Assembly (NCBI GenBank): GCA_019459525.1
Contig: JAIBEY010000084.1
Location: forward strand, 1 to 64,000
From: Prolixibacteraceae bacterium
GTDB lineage: Bacteria; Bacteroidota; Bacteroidia; Bacteroidales; Prolixibacteraceae
Length of the DNA: 64,000 nt
Direction of reading: 5' to 3'
Below are positions 53,046-62,470 of the stretch, in pieces. The translations under genes and the position numbers were made by a program. Below the pieces are notes generated by a model. That model did no database searches, was not told the DNA's origin, and worked only from the letters and a program-made list of their open reading frames with translations. How positions within the stretch are numbered: the first letter of the stretch is position 1; each line of letters starts with the position of its first letter.

Positions 53046-53756
53046 ATGAGCAATTTACTGACTGCCTCTATTGGACGGAAACTCCTGATGAGTGTTTCAG
53101 GTTTGTTCCTGATTTTGTTCCTCCTGGTGCATTTAACGCTGAATTCGTTCCTGCTGCTTGATAGCTGCATGGGATTTGAAGAAGGCCAGCTATTTAATGC
53201 CGGGGTTCATTTTATGGGAACCAACCCATTAATTAAAGTCATTGAGCCCTTACTGGCTTTAGGATTTGTTGTGCACATTGTTTATTCATTAATTCTGACC
53301 CTTCAGAACATGAAAGCACGTGGTTCACAAAGTTATGCTTCGGGCAAAAAAACTACTGGTGTCGAATTCGCATCCCTCAACATGTTTCCACTGGGTATTG
53401 CTATTTTTGCTTTCCTGGTCATCCACATCATTAACTTCTACATGAAAATGAAAGGTTTCATTCACTGGGAAGGTGGCGAAGTTGAATTCCCATTCTTTGG
53501 TGCAATGGCAAAAGGCGAAAATGCGTATGCTTTGGTCAACGAAACATTTCAAAACCTGTCAATCGTTCTTATTTACATTGTTGGTTCGGTAGCCCTTGCT
53601 TTTCACCTGGCTCACGGATTCTGGTCTGCTTTCCAGACTATTGGCTGGAACAATACCATTTGGATGCCTCGCCTGAAAGTAATCAGTAATGTTGTTGCCA
53701 TTATTTTAGGTGGTGGTTTTACTGTAATTGCACTGGGCCAATACCTGTTTTTCTAA
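53046..53756 (+). CDS. sdhC: Succinate dehydrogenase/fumarate reductase cytochrome b subunit
   Basis: 236 residues with five membrane helices and several His that can bind heme (LLVHLTLNSF, FVVHIVYSL, FLVIHIINFY, LAFHLAHGFW). This matches the single-subunit, di-heme SdhC of type B complexes, in which no SdhD is needed. It anchors SdhAB and passes electrons between quinone and the Fe-S subunit. It is first in sdhC-sdhA-sdhB. Confidence 0.93.
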   Translation: MSNLLTASIGRKLLMSVSGLFLILFLLVHLTLNSFLLLDSCMGFEEGQLFNAGVHFMGTNPLIKVIEPLLALGFVVHIVYSLILTLQNMKARGSQSYASGKKTTGVEFASLNMFPLGIAIFAFLVIHIINFYMKMKGFIHWEGGEVEFPFFGAMAKGENAYALVNETFQNLSIVLIYIVGSVALAFHLAHGFWSAFQTIGWNNTIWMPRLKVISNVVAIILGGGFTVIALGQYLFF

Positions 53757-53773
53757 TTCTTAATAACTGAAAC

Positions 53774-55714
53774 ATGAGTAAATTGAATGCAAGGATTCCT
53801 GAAGGGCCTCTGGCTCAAAAATGGACCAATTATAAAGATCACCAGAAACTGGTGAACCCTTCCAACAAACGCAAACTGGATGTAATCATTGTTGGTACCG
53901 GTTTGGCCGGCGCTTCGGCAGCTGCTTCGCTTGGCGAAATGGGGTTCAATGTTAAAAACTTTACTATTCAGGATTCACCACGCCGCGCGCACTCGATTGC
54001 CGCTCAAGGTGGTATCAATGCTGCAAAAAACTATCCAAACGACGGTGACTCTGTTTTCCGTTTGTTTTACGATACCATTAAAGGTGGTGACTACCGTGCA
54101 CGCGAAGCCAACGTTCACCGTTTGGCCGAAGTAAGTAACCTCATCATCGACCAGTGCGTGGCTCAGGGAGTTCCATTTGCCCGCGAATACGGTGGCTTGC
54201 TCGATAACCGTTCATTCGGTGGAGCACAGGTAAGCCGTACGTTCTACGCAAAAGGACAAACCGGTCAGCAGTTGTTGCTGGGCGCTTACCAGGCGCTGAT
54301 GCGTCAGGTAAATCTGGGAACCGTAACTATGCACACCCGCACCGAGTTGGTTGACATCGTAATTGTTGATGGTAAAGCCCGCGGTATTATTGCCCGCGAT
54401 TTGGTTACCGGCGAACTGCAACGCCATTTCGGACATGCAGTGGTTCTGGCTACCGGAGGCTACGGAAATACATTCTTCCTTTCAACCAACGCGATGGGAT
54501 CAAACGGATCGGCTGCCATTAAAGCTTACCACAAAGGCGCTATGTTTGCCAATCCATGTATGGCCCAAATTCACCCAACCTGTATTCCGGTTCACGGCGA
54601 AAATCAAAGTAAACTGACATTGATGTCGGAATCGCTGCGTAACGATGGACGCATCTGGGTTCCGAAAAAGAAAGAAGATGCCGAAGCCATTCGCAACGGA
54701 AAACTAAAACCGACACAAATTGCTGAAGAAAACCGCGATTACTACCTCGAACGTCGTTACCCGGCATTCGGTAACCTTGTTCCCCGCGACGTTGCTTCAC
54801 GCGCTGCCAAAGAACGTTGCGATGCCGGTTTCGGCGTTGGTGCAACCGGATTGGCTGTTTACCTCGATTTCAAATCGTCGATCGAACGTTTGGGACAAAA
54901 AACCATTGAGGCCCGCTACGGAAACCTCTTCCAGATGTACGAAAAAATTGTTGACGAAAATCCATACGAAACACCGATGATGATTTATCCGGCTATCCAC
55001 TACACCATGGGTGGTATCTGGGTTGATTACGAATTACAAACAACCATCCCCGGATTGTTCGCTGCCGGCGAGGCCAACTTCTCCGATCACGGAGCAAACC
55101 GTTTGGGAGCTTCGGCATTGATGCAGGGATTGGCCGACGGCTATTTCGTATTGCCATACACCATTCAGAATTATCTGGCTGATGATATCGCAGTAAAACG
55201 AATGACCACCAACGAGCCTGAATTTACTGAAGCCGAAAAAGCGGTAAAAACCCGTTTCGAGAAGCTGATGAACATTAAGGGAAATCGTTCGGTTGACAGC
55301 CTGCACAAGGAACTTGGTTTGGTGATGTGGGATTTCGTTGGAATGGGTCGCAATAAAGAGGGTTTGCAAAATGCCATCGACAAAATTGCAGCCATTAAAA
55401 AAGAATTCTGGAGCAACGTGCGTATTCCTGGTAACACAACCGGAATGAACATTGAACTGGAAAAAGCCAGCCGTTTAGCCGACTTCATCGAAATTGGCGA
55501 CCTGATGGCCCGCGATGCACTGAACCGCGATGAATCGTGCGGAGGTCACTTCCGCGAAGAATACCAGACTCCCGAAGGCGAAGCACTTCGTCAGGACGAC
55601 AAATTTGCATACGTTTCCTGCTGGGAATTCAAAGGCAACGATGTTACTCCTGAACTTCACAAGGAAGCTTTGGTTTACGAAAGTGTAAAAATGGTTCAGC
55701 GTAATTACAAGTAA
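53774..55714 (+). CDS. sdhA: Succinate dehydrogenase/fumarate reductase flavoprotein subunit
   Basis: 646 residues. FAD-binding [17 protein letters not shown] is near residue 40. [12 protein letters not shown] has the His that covalently carries [13 protein letters not shown] and [20 protein letters not shown] complete the FAD and substrate site. The enzyme oxidises succinate or reduces fumarate. In anaerobic Bacteroidota the latter feeds succinate and propionate production, which fits the mutase genes in this window. The gene starts 18 bp after sdhC. Confidence 0.96.
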   Translation: MSKLNARIPEGPLAQKWTNYKDHQKLVNPSNKRKLDVIIVGTGLAGASAAASLGEMGFNVKNFTIQDSPRRAHSIAAQGGINAAKNYPNDGDSVFRLFYDTIKGGDYRAREANVHRLAEVSNLIIDQCVAQGVPFAREYGGLLDNRSFGGAQVSRTFYAKGQTGQQLLLGAYQALMRQVNLGTVTMHTRTELVDIVIVDGKARGIIARDLVTGELQRHFGHAVVLATGGYGNTFFLSTNAMGSNGSAAIKAYHKGAMFANPCMAQIHPTCIPVHGENQSKLTLMSESLRNDGRIWVPKKKEDAEAIRNGKLKPTQIAEENRDYYLERRYPAFGNLVPRDVASRAAKERCDAGFGVGATGLAVYLDFKSSIERLGQKTIEARYGNLFQMYEKIVDENPYETPMMIYPAIHYTMGGIWVDYELQTTIPGLFAAGEANFSDHGANRLGASALMQGLADGYFVLPYTIQNYLADDIAVKRMTTNEPEFTEAEKAVKTRFEKLMNIKGNRSVDSLHKELGLVMWDFVGMGRNKEGLQNAIDKIAAIKKEFWSNVRIPGNTTGMNIELEKASRLADFIEIGDLMARDALNRDESCGGHFREEYQTPEGEALRQDDKFAYVSCWEFKGNDVTPELHKEALVYESVKMVQRNYK

Positions 55715-55738
55715 TGGCTTTTTAAAAGGACATCAATC

Positions 55739-56494
55739 ATGGAAAAAAACATAAATATCACACTTAAAGTATGGCGTCAGAACGGTGCTAAAGCAAAGGG
55801 CCGTTTCGAAACCTACAAAGTTGACAACGTGTCAACTGGCAGCTCATTTCTCGAAATGCTTGATATGCTGAATGAGCAGCTCATCAATGAAAATAAAGAA
55901 CCTGTTGCTTTCGACCACGATTGCCGCGAAGGGATCTGCGGAATGTGCTCGTTGTACATCAACGGCCGCCCACACGGACCAGACGATGATGTAACTACTT
56001 GTCAGTTGCACATGCGTAAGTTCAAAGACGGGCAGACCATTACCATCGAGCCCTGGCGTTCGGCTGCGTTCCCGGTGATTCACGATTTAATCGTTGATCG
56101 TCGAGCTTTCGATAAAATTATTGCTGCTGGTGGTTACGTTTCAGTAAATACAGGTGGAGTTCCTGATGCCAATGCTATCGCCATTCCAAAACCTGATGCC
56201 GACGAAGCCATGGATTCAGCTTCTTGTATTGGTTGCGGTGCCTGCGTTGCAGCTTGTAAAAACGGATCGGCTATGTTGTTCGTTTCAGCAAAAGTTAGCC
56301 AGTTGGCTTTGCTGCCACAAGGACGTGTTGAAGGCGCCCGCCGTGCCAAAGCGATGGTTGCAAAAATGGACGAACTGGGTTTTGGTAACTGCACCAACAC
56401 CGGCGCCTGCGAAGTGGAATGCCCGAAAAACATTTCATTATCGAACATCGCCCGCCTCAACCGCGAATTTTTATACGCCAAACTACAGGATTAG
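55739..56494 (+). CDS. sdhB: Succinate dehydrogenase/fumarate reductase iron-sulfur subunit
   Basis: 251 residues with three Fe-S centres. The [2Fe-2S] site is [20 protein letters not shown] plus a later Cys. The C-terminal part has [15 protein letters not shown] and CEVECPKN with a further Cys, binding the [4Fe-4S] and [3Fe-4S] clusters. It links SdhA to the cytochrome b subunit. It is the last gene of the operon and is followed by a terminator. Confidence 0.96.
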   Translation: MEKNINITLKVWRQNGAKAKGRFETYKVDNVSTGSSFLEMLDMLNEQLINENKEPVAFDHDCREGICGMCSLYINGRPHGPDDDVTTCQLHMRKFKDGQTITIEPWRSAAFPVIHDLIVDRRAFDKIIAAGGYVSVNTGGVPDANAIAIPKPDADEAMDSASCIGCGACVAACKNGSAMLFVSAKVSQLALLPQGRVEGARRAKAMVAKMDELGFGNCTNTGACEVECPKNISLSNIARLNREFLYAKLQD

Positions 56495-56517
56495 TCTAAT
56501 CGCTCACATTAATTATA

Positions 56518-56553
56518 AAGGCTCCGGAGATTCATTTCTTCGGAGCTTTTTTT
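56518..56553 (+). terminator. Terminator of sdhCAB
   Basis: GCTCCG (56521-56526) pairs with CGGAGC (56541-56546) and is followed by seven T. It lies about 25 bp after the sdhB stop. The following 56554-56836 is AT-rich. A 66-codon open frame at 56554-56754 there has no recognisable content, and I do not call it a gene. Confidence 0.8.
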
Positions 56554-56836
56554 ATGCTTTTGTCGAATCTCCTGACCTTCAAATTATTGATTTTACCATT
56601 AAAAAAAGATCTTTTTACCTTCCTGATAACCAAAAACATACGGTTTAAGCGCCAAAAACAGGTAGTTTATAAGCAATGTGCTGTTGATATCTCTTCGGTA
56701 AAAATTCACAACAATCAATATATCAACAAATTAGATGGTCTTTTAAACAATTGAATGTTGATTAGTTATTTTGCGAAGATCGGAATAATGTACAGCGAAT
56801 TTGTATATTCGCAATAGTGTACCTAAAATCCACAAT

Positions 56837-57571
56837 ATGCCTTACAGGAGATTACCGAATACAGATGTGGCAAGGCTTCGCGCCATAGAAGCCGGACTGG
56901 AACTTGGTAAAAGAACAGCATTAACGAAACTGGCATTCAGCCAGCAAACACTCGAAAAATTGCAGATATTTTATCCGCATTTTTTGGGCGCCATCCGTCA
57001 GTTGAATCTCTCCAAGCAAAATCAGTTCGACCGTTCCAAGGAGTATGGCGAAATTTTCAGGAAAGCAAAATTGTATTTATCCCATTTTCTTCAGGTGGTG
57101 AACTTTGCCATTTTACGCGGCGAAATGAAACCTGAAGTCATTGAATTTTATGGGTTAAAAGCAAATTCGAAAGCTACGCCTCCCCTCAACCTGGAAGCGA
57201 ATGTTTTAACCTGGGGCGAACGGATTATTGACGGCGAACAAAAACGGATTATGAAAGGCGGAAGCCCGATTTACAGCCCATCGATAGCGCTGGTAAAAGT
57301 ACACTACGAAGAATTTAAAGATGCCTACCGTCACCAAAAAATGCTTCAGAATATTACCAACCGTGCCTCAACAAAAGTTGCTGAGTTGCGCGAGCAGGCT
57401 GATGAGCTGATCCAGACGATGTGGAATGAAGTTGAAAACTCGATGGTTCATCTTTCTGATGATGAAAAAAGGGAAAAAGCTTCGGAATACGGGATCGTTT
57501 ACGTTTACCGTGCTTCTGAACAAAAGAAAATGGAAATCGAAAACTTACAGCAAAGTATTGTCTTTTCTTAA
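56837..57571 (+). CDS. Conserved-looking protein of unknown function
   Basis: About 244 residues from the ATG at 56837, mostly helical, with charged coiled-coil-like stretches (KYG-rich N-terminal half, then REQADELIQTMWNEVENSMV). I recognise no motif. The codon use is like that of neighbours, so I take it as a real gene. It ends 6 bp before the stop of the convergent CPBP gene. A longer start (56801) is possible but lies in weaker sequence. Confidence 0.7.
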   Translation: MPYRRLPNTDVARLRAIEAGLELGKRTALTKLAFSQQTLEKLQIFYPHFLGAIRQLNLSKQNQFDRSKEYGEIFRKAKLYLSHFLQVVNFAILRGEMKPEVIEFYGLKANSKATPPLNLEANVLTWGERIIDGEQKRIMKGGSPIYSPSIALVKVHYEEFKDAYRHQKMLQNITNRASTKVAELREQADELIQTMWNEVENSMVHLSDDEKREKASEYGIVYVYRASEQKKMEIENLQQSIVFS

Positions 57572-57577
57572 TAAAAA

Positions 57578-58540
57578 TCAATCAATTCGTGATGCCTGTG
57601 AATCCACCTGATTTACGGGCATTTTTGTTTTGTGGAGTTCGCTGCGGTATATCAGAAAAAGTAAAAATCCAACAATAGCCATACTGAAAATAGCCAATGG
57701 AAGTTGTTCGGTTCCTGTGCCCCATTCTTCCACATCTTTAGAAATAACTCCTTTCCCAATAAAATAATAGCCCAGTACACCCATCGCATTATTTACAAAA
57801 TGAGCCAGAATAGGCACCCACATCGTTCCGGTCCAAACCAAAAGGTATCCGAACATCGCCCCCAAGGCCATTCGTGGCAAAAAACCATAAAACTGCATGT
57901 GCATGGCGCTAAACAAAAACGCAGTGATCCAAATCCCCCAATGGTAATTTTTAGTCCAATTGGTTAAAATGCGTTGAATAACCCCGCGAAACATCAATTC
58001 CTCACCCAACGCCGGAAGGATGGCAATCATAAACAGATTAAACATTAATCCGGGAATAGTCTCTACATTCATAAATTTTTCAACCATCAGTTCGGCTGCA
58101 TCTTCCATTGTCCGCATCCAGTTCTCCAACCCGGCAAGAGATTCAGGAAACGACATTTGACTATTAATAGCTCCTAAAAAATTAATAAACGGGATGACGA
58201 ATAATAAAGAAATGGCTGCAAAAAAATACGAATTCGGTTTGGTCGAACGGTTAATCTGTAAATATTCGCCAACGTTTTCGTGATAGAGATGAGCCAGAAT
58301 AAAAGGTGGCACTACAAACAATCCAATTGATTGAACAACCTGAAAATATTTAAGAAAATTAATGCTTTCCGGAGTATTTGCAGTAGCCGAAATGCTCGAC
58401 ATCATTCCTTCCATTCCAAAAAAAGGAATGGCAACCAACATGGCCACCACCATAAATATTAACACTGAAGCAACCATTACAAAAAGGGCAAACATCAATT
58501 GGGGAAAGGGTTTCATTCCGCGAAAGGCAGTAGTGGCCAT
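57578..58540 (-). CDS. CPBP-family intramembrane metalloprotease
   Basis: 320 residues with about eight hydrophobic segments. The active-site motifs are GEELMFRGVIQR (EExxxR), SAMHMQFYGFLPRM (His) and PILAHFVNNAMG (His/Asn), as in Rce1/CAAX-like proteases. These cleave peptides inside the membrane; bacterial members often process bacteriocins or act in stress. The substrate is not known. It is transcribed alone. Confidence 0.9.
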   Translation of the reverse strand: MATTAFRGMKPFPQLMFALFVMVASVLIFMVVAMLVAIPFFGMEGMMSSISATANTPESINFLKYFQVVQSIGLFVVPPFILAHLYHENVGEYLQINRSTKPNSYFFAAISLLFVIPFINFLGAINSQMSFPESLAGLENWMRTMEDAAELMVEKFMNVETIPGLMFNLFMIAILPALGEELMFRGVIQRILTNWTKNYHWGIWITAFLFSAMHMQFYGFLPRMALGAMFGYLLVWTGTMWVPILAHFVNNAMGVLGYYFIGKGVISKDVEEWGTGTEQLPLAIFSMAIVGFLLFLIYRSELHKTKMPVNQVDSQASRID

Positions 58541-58649
58541 AGCATCGTTTTTTATTCAGGAGCAAAGATAAGTTTATATAAATACCAAAACATCAGAGGC
58601 CCGAAGTCCCTAAGTATTTCTTAAAGTTGAGTTGCTTAACGTTGTTTTT

Positions 58650-59132
58650 CTATTGCTTTGAGTTGATCAAAACTTCAATCTCTTTCAGGTGCAACTCAAA
58701 GTGAGGTAAATATCCTTCAATGTTTTGGCGCAGCGAAATAAGTTCCGACTCACTGCTTTGCCATTGGTTCTGGAGTTTGGCCACATCCACATTTCGGATA
58801 ACATGAACCAGATGCAGGTTGGTATATTTCCAAAGGTAAACCAGCGTTGCCCAGTCTTCGTGCTGGTAATCCTGAATAGCGATCCATCGGTCGTTGTTAC
58901 CGTGGGTGGCGTAATTGGGGAAAGAACACGGATCTTCGCGGTATTGCAGATGGATGATCCGGTGGGTATTGTTAGATGCAGAATCGACCAAATGACCTAG
59001 AATCTGACGGATACTCCGGTTCTGGCTATTCTTCCGGTCGGTAATGATTTCTTCTGAAAGTGCCAGCAATCGGGATTCCCATTCTTCCAATAAGCGAAGA
59101 ATGATTTGACATGAGGTTTCGAATGGATTCAT
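58650..59132 (-). CDS. DinB-family protein
   Basis: 160 residues of the four-helix DinB/YfiT fold. The metal-site His occur at helix positions: GHLVDSAS (helix 2), a second pair in NLHLVHVI, and FELHLKEI near the end. The family includes metal-dependent thiol-transfer enzymes and many unknowns. It is not the damage-inducible polymerase dinB. It has no operon partner. Confidence 0.8.
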   Translation of the reverse strand: MNPFETSCQIILRLLEEWESRLLALSEEIITDRKNSQNRSIRQILGHLVDSASNNTHRIIHLQYREDPCSFPNYATHGNNDRWIAIQDYQHEDWATLVYLWKYTNLHLVHVIRNVDVAKLQNQWQSSESELISLRQNIEGYLPHFELHLKEIEVLINSKQ

Positions 59133-59253
59133 AATTGATTCTTCTGATTGAAGTTTTTGATTTCAATATTATTTTGTACTTGCGAGACTAAAAATAATCA
59201 AACTTTTCATACCCTCCCTTGTTTACTTGTATTTACATATAAAAACAGAAAAC

Positions 59254-60342
59254 ATGAAAGCGTACAAGTTATTTACGCCTGAAAAGGTAGGTTCTATTGA
59301 AGTCAAAAATCGGATTGTAATGGCTCCAATGACCCGGTGCAGGGCAATTGGAAATGTACCCAATGATTTAATGGCAGACTATTATAAACAGCGTTCCGGT
59401 GCAGGTTTAATTATTACCGAAGGAACTTCCCCATCACAGAACGGGCTGGGATATGCCCGCATTCCAGGAATGTTTAGCCCGCAACAGGTTGAAGGCTGGA
59501 AAAAGGTAACCCATGCCGTACATCAGGGAGGAGGAAGAATATTTGTTCAATTGATGCACACCGGGAGGATCAGTCATTTGCTTAATATGCCTGAAGGAGC
59601 TGAAGTTTTGGCTCCATCGGCTGTAAAACCTGGCGGACAAATGTGGACTGACGCAGCAATGATGCAGGACTTTCCTGTTCCAAAAGCGATGACCACGGAA
59701 GATTTGGCCAGCACAAAAGCCGAATTTGTGGCGGCATCACAAAATGCCATGAAAGCAGGATTCGACGGGGTAGAGCTACATGCCGCTAACGGCTATTTAC
59801 TCGAACAGTTCCTGTCGCCTGTAAGCAACATCCGGACCGATAATTATGGTGGAAGCATCGAGAATCGCTGTCGGTTTGTTATTGAGGTGGTTACAGCAGT
59901 CGCCGAAGCTATTAGTAAAGACAAAACTGCCATACGGTTATCTCCGTATGGGGTGGCCAGTGACATGCCTCATTACCCTGAAATTGATGCGACTTACAAT
60001 TACCTTTCAGGGCAACTCGATAAGCTCGGAATCGCTTATATTCACGTGGTCGATCATTCGGCGATGGGCGCTCCTGCGGTGCCAGAAGCGGTGAAAAAGA
60101 TTATCAGGAATAATTTCAAGAACACGATTATTCTTTCCGGTGGTTACGAAAAAGAACGTGCAGAATCTGATCTTCAAAGCGGATTGGGAGACCTGGTAGC
60201 ATTTGGCCGTCCATTCATCAACAATCCTGATTTAGTAGAAAGGATGCAAAACAATTGGTCTTTATCTGAAACACTCAACATGGACCAGTTCTACACTGCC
60301 GACGAAAAGGGCTATACCGATTATCCGTTATACCAAAACTAA
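59254..60342 (+). CDS. Old-yellow-enzyme-type NADH:flavin oxidoreductase
   Basis: About 362 residues from the ATG at 59254, an FMN-binding TIM barrel. VMAPMTRCRA is near residue 24, VQLMHTGRISH holds an active-site His, FDGVELHAANGYLLEQFLSP is the family block with the catalytic His/Asn, and RLSPYG and LVAFGRPFINNPDLVERM bind the FMN phosphate. The family reduces activated alkenes such as N-ethylmaleimide. It stands alone in front of the queuosine operon. Confidence 0.92.
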   Translation: MKAYKLFTPEKVGSIEVKNRIVMAPMTRCRAIGNVPNDLMADYYKQRSGAGLIITEGTSPSQNGLGYARIPGMFSPQQVEGWKKVTHAVHQGGGRIFVQLMHTGRISHLLNMPEGAEVLAPSAVKPGGQMWTDAAMMQDFPVPKAMTTEDLASTKAEFVAASQNAMKAGFDGVELHAANGYLLEQFLSPVSNIRTDNYGGSIENRCRFVIEVVTAVAEAISKDKTAIRLSPYGVASDMPHYPEIDATYNYLSGQLDKLGIAYIHVVDHSAMGAPAVPEAVKKIIRNNFKNTIILSGGYEKERAESDLQSGLGDLVAFGRPFINNPDLVERMQNNWSLSETLNMDQFYTADEKGYTDYPLYQN

Positions 60343-60358
60343 CTGTAAAATACATGCT

Positions 60359-60400
60359 CGGGTGGATCGATTGATTGAAAATCGTTTCACCCGATTTTTC
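60359..60400 (+). terminator. Terminator after the OYE gene
   Basis: CGGGTG (60359-60364) pairs with CACCCG (60388-60393), followed by T-rich sequence. The stem is short with a 23-nt loop. Confidence 0.55.
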
Positions 60401-60426
60401 ATTTTTTTTGTTTCCGTATTAAATTG

Positions 60427-60434
60427 TACTTTTG
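60427..60434 (+). promoter_or_regulatory. -7 box of the queuosine operon
   Basis: TACTTTTG matches TAnnTTTG. The TTTG 16 nt upstream (60407-60410) is close to, but shorter than, the usual spacing. Confidence 0.5.
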
Positions 60435-60440
60435 CGCCGA

Positions 60441-60489
60441 GCTTTCGGGTGAAAGCCGTGTACTTGGTAACCACGTAAAAAACAAGAAA
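60441..60489 (+). promoter_or_regulatory. PreQ1 class I riboswitch in the yhhQ leader
   Basis: CGTG (60457-60460) pairs with CACG (60472-60475) to form P1. The loop contains CTTG (60463-60466), which can pair with CAAG (60483-60486) after an A-rich stretch (TAAAAAA), giving the H-type pseudoknot of preQ1-I aptamers. The order stem, loop, stem, A-rich tail, pseudoknot strand matches the class. An extra hairpin GCTTTC/GAAAGC (60441-60446/60451-60456) precedes it. The pseudoknot strand ends 3 nt before the ATG at 60490, so ligand binding should block translation. The downstream genes (yhhQ, queC, queF) are all in preQ1 metabolism. Confidence 0.8.
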
Positions 60490-61170
60490 ATGAAAAGAGA
60501 AGTATCTGTATTGTTTATGCTTGCTGGCATTTTATTTGCCACCTGTTTGTTGATTTCCAACATTCTAGCCACCAAAATTTTATTGATTGGACCTTGGGCA
60601 GCACCTGCCGGAGTGCTTATTTTCCCCATTGCTTACATCCTGAATGATGTGATTACGGAAGTGTGGGGCTTCGGCAAAGCGCGCTTAATTATCTGGACCG
60701 GTTTTGCCGTAAATATTCTGGCTGTACTGTTCTTTACTATGGGAATCGCTATTCCCGGAGCGCCTTTCTGGCAAAACCAGGAAGCATTTTCAACTGTTCT
60801 GGGCAACACTCCCCGAATTGTTGTAGCCAGTTTAAGCGCCTATTTAATCGGCTCGTTCCTGAATGCTTTTGTGATGAGCCGGATGAAAGTGGCCACCAAA
60901 GGTAAAGGCTTTTCTGCGCGGGCCATTTTGTCAACCTTGGTTGGAGAAAGCGCTGACTCGTTGATCTTTATAAGCATTGCTTTTATCGGAGTCTTTCCGA
61001 TTGGTTTATTAATCACCATGATTTTTACCCAGGCTATGCTAAAAACGGTTTACGAAATCCTGATTTTACCGGTAACCATCGGGGTAGTCAACTTCGTGAA
61101 ACGAATTGAAGGAACTGACACATTCGACACCAACTTATCTTACAATCTGTTCAGGGTAAAAGAGATTTAA
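60490..61170 (+). CDS. yhhQ: Queuosine precursor transporter (YhhQ family)
   Basis: 226 residues, a polytopic membrane protein with about six helices and the family block [20 protein letters not shown]. The end resembles [10 protein letters not shown], as in YhhQ/COG1738. The family imports queuosine precursors (preQ0/preQ1). The ATG at 60490 is chosen because the riboswitch pseudoknot ends just upstream; an upstream frame start would run through the aptamer. queC starts 2 bp after the stop. Confidence 0.9.
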   Translation: MKREVSVLFMLAGILFATCLLISNILATKILLIGPWAAPAGVLIFPIAYILNDVITEVWGFGKARLIIWTGFAVNILAVLFFTMGIAIPGAPFWQNQEAFSTVLGNTPRIVVASLSAYLIGSFLNAFVMSRMKVATKGKGFSARAILSTLVGESADSLIFISIAFIGVFPIGLLITMIFTQAMLKTVYEILILPVTIGVVNFVKRIEGTDTFDTNLSYNLFRVKEI

Positions 61171-61172
61171 TC

Positions 61173-61826
61173 ATGAGTAAAGCATTAGTTGTTTTTTCCG
61201 GAGGACAGGATTCAACCACCTGCCTTTTCTGGGCATTGAAGGAATTTAGTGAGGTGGAAACGCTGTGTTTCGACTACGGTCAACGGCACAGCATCGAACT
61301 GGAAGCAGCCCGTGGAATTGCTGAAAAAGCAGGTGTTCCGTTTACCTTGCTGAACCTGGATTTACTGAAACAAATCACCCACAATTCGCTAACCGACAAG
61401 GCAATGAATGTGGAAGAAAATAAACCGGACAATCGTCCGCCAAACACGCTGGTCGAAGGGCGTAACATGCTGTTCCTGACGTTCGCGGCCATTTTTGCCA
61501 AAGGGAAAAACATTCCAAACCTGGTTACTGGAGTGGGACAGGCCGATTACAGCGGTTACCCTGATTGCCGCGACGAGTTTATCCGTTCGTTGAATCAAAC
61601 GCTGAATCTGTCGATGGACTACGAGTTCACCATTCATACGCCTCTGATGTGGAAATCGAAACAAGACATCTGGGCTTTATCCGACGAGCTGGGCGTATTT
61701 GAATTGGTTCGCACCCAAACCGTAACCTGCTACAACGGCATTAAAGGCGACGGCTGCGGCCATTGCCCGGCTTGCCAACTGAGGCGAAATGGATTGGAAA
61801 ACTATTTACTTCAAAGAACCCAGTGA
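61173..61826 (+). CDS. queC: 7-cyano-7-deazaguanine synthase
   Basis: 217 residues. The ATP-PPase motif FSGGQDSTT starts at residue 8. The C-terminal zinc site has Cys in [16 protein letters not shown], which matches QueC. It converts 7-carboxy-7-deazaguanine to preQ0 with ammonia and ATP. It is second in the que operon. The stop codon lies in the arm of a long hairpin (61822-61854). Confidence 0.95.
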   Translation: MSKALVVFSGGQDSTTCLFWALKEFSEVETLCFDYGQRHSIELEAARGIAEKAGVPFTLLNLDLLKQITHNSLTDKAMNVEENKPDNRPPNTLVEGRNMLFLTFAAIFAKGKNIPNLVTGVGQADYSGYPDCRDEFIRSLNQTLNLSMDYEFTIHTPLMWKSKQDIWALSDELGVFELVRTQTVTCYNGIKGDGCGHCPACQLRRNGLENYLLQRTQ

Positions 61827-61854
61827 GGGCTTCACTCAAAGTGAAACCCTCACT
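61822..61854 (+). repeat. Dispersed hairpin between queC and queF
   Basis: AGTGAGGGCTTCAC (61822-61835), loop TCAAA, GTGAAACCCTCACT (61841-61854). It shares core wording and architecture with the hairpin at 45921-45952. No T run follows, so it is unlikely to end transcription. Its first arm overlaps the queC stop codon. Confidence 0.7.
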
Positions 61855-61911
61855 ACAAAATACAATACTTTGATTCTTAGTGTCTTTGTGGCAGAATTAA
61901 AAATTTAAACT

Positions 61912-62382
61912 ATGAGTGAATTAAAAAATCTCGGAAACGAAAGCAAATACCTGTTTGAATACAGCACCGAAATGTTGGAAAGCTTCGACAACAAACATCC
62001 GGAAAACGATACTATGGTAAAGTTCAATTGTCCCGAATTTACCAGCCTCTGCCCCATTACCGGCCAACCCGATTTTGCGACCATTTATCTGAGTTACATT
62101 CCAGACCAGAAATTGGTAGAAAGTAAAAGTTTAAAGCTCTACCTGTTCAGTTTCCGAAACCATGGTGCTTTTCACGAAGACTGCATGAATATCATCATGA
62201 AAGACCTGATTGCGCTGATGGACCCCAAGTACATCGAAGTTTGGGGAAAATTTCTACCGCGCGGAGGTCTAAGCATCGATCCCTACTGCAACTACGGAAA
62301 ACCTGGCACTAAGTACGAGCAAATGGCAGAATACCGTATGATGAACCACGATTTGTATCCGGAGAAAGTGGATAACCGATAA
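61912..62382 (+). CDS. queF: NADPH-dependent 7-cyano-7-deazaguanine reductase
   Basis: 156 residues, the unimodular QueF form. [13 protein letters not shown] has the catalytic Cys that attacks the nitrile, and [17 protein letters not shown] has the ESKS(x)K NADPH motif. FHEDCMNII and the terminal YCNYGKPGT fit the family. It reduces preQ0 to preQ1, the ligand of the riboswitch upstream of the operon, so a feedback loop is expected. queD and queE are not in the window. Confidence 0.95.
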   Translation: MSELKNLGNESKYLFEYSTEMLESFDNKHPENDTMVKFNCPEFTSLCPITGQPDFATIYLSYIPDQKLVESKSLKLYLFSFRNHGAFHEDCMNIIMKDLIALMDPKYIEVWGKFLPRGGLSIDPYCNYGKPGTKYEQMAEYRMMNHDLYPEKVDNR

Positions 62383-62394
62383 CTTATTTTTCGC

Positions 62395-62429
62395 AAAAAA
62401 TGCGGCAAATAAATCGATTATTTGCCGCA
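62395..62429 (-). terminator. Terminator of the clpP-like gene
   Basis: TGCGGCAAATAA (62401-62412) and TTATTTGCCGCA (62418-62429) form a perfect 12-bp stem. On the minus strand it is followed by TTTTTT, serving the gene that ends at 62471. It may also help stop queF transcripts. Confidence 0.8.
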
Positions 62430-62470
62430 TCAGGATCATTAAAGTTATTTCGTTATGAACGAGAACGTTC

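Noticed and set aside
56554..56754. 66-codon open frame after sdhB
   Set aside because: It begins inside AT-rich DNA after the sdh terminator, has a low-complexity Leu/Lys/Phe composition and no recognisable motif; probably chance.
58650..59132. DNA polymerase IV gene dinB
   Set aside because: The protein is the 160-residue four-helix DinB/YfiT metal-binding family, unrelated to the Y-family polymerase.
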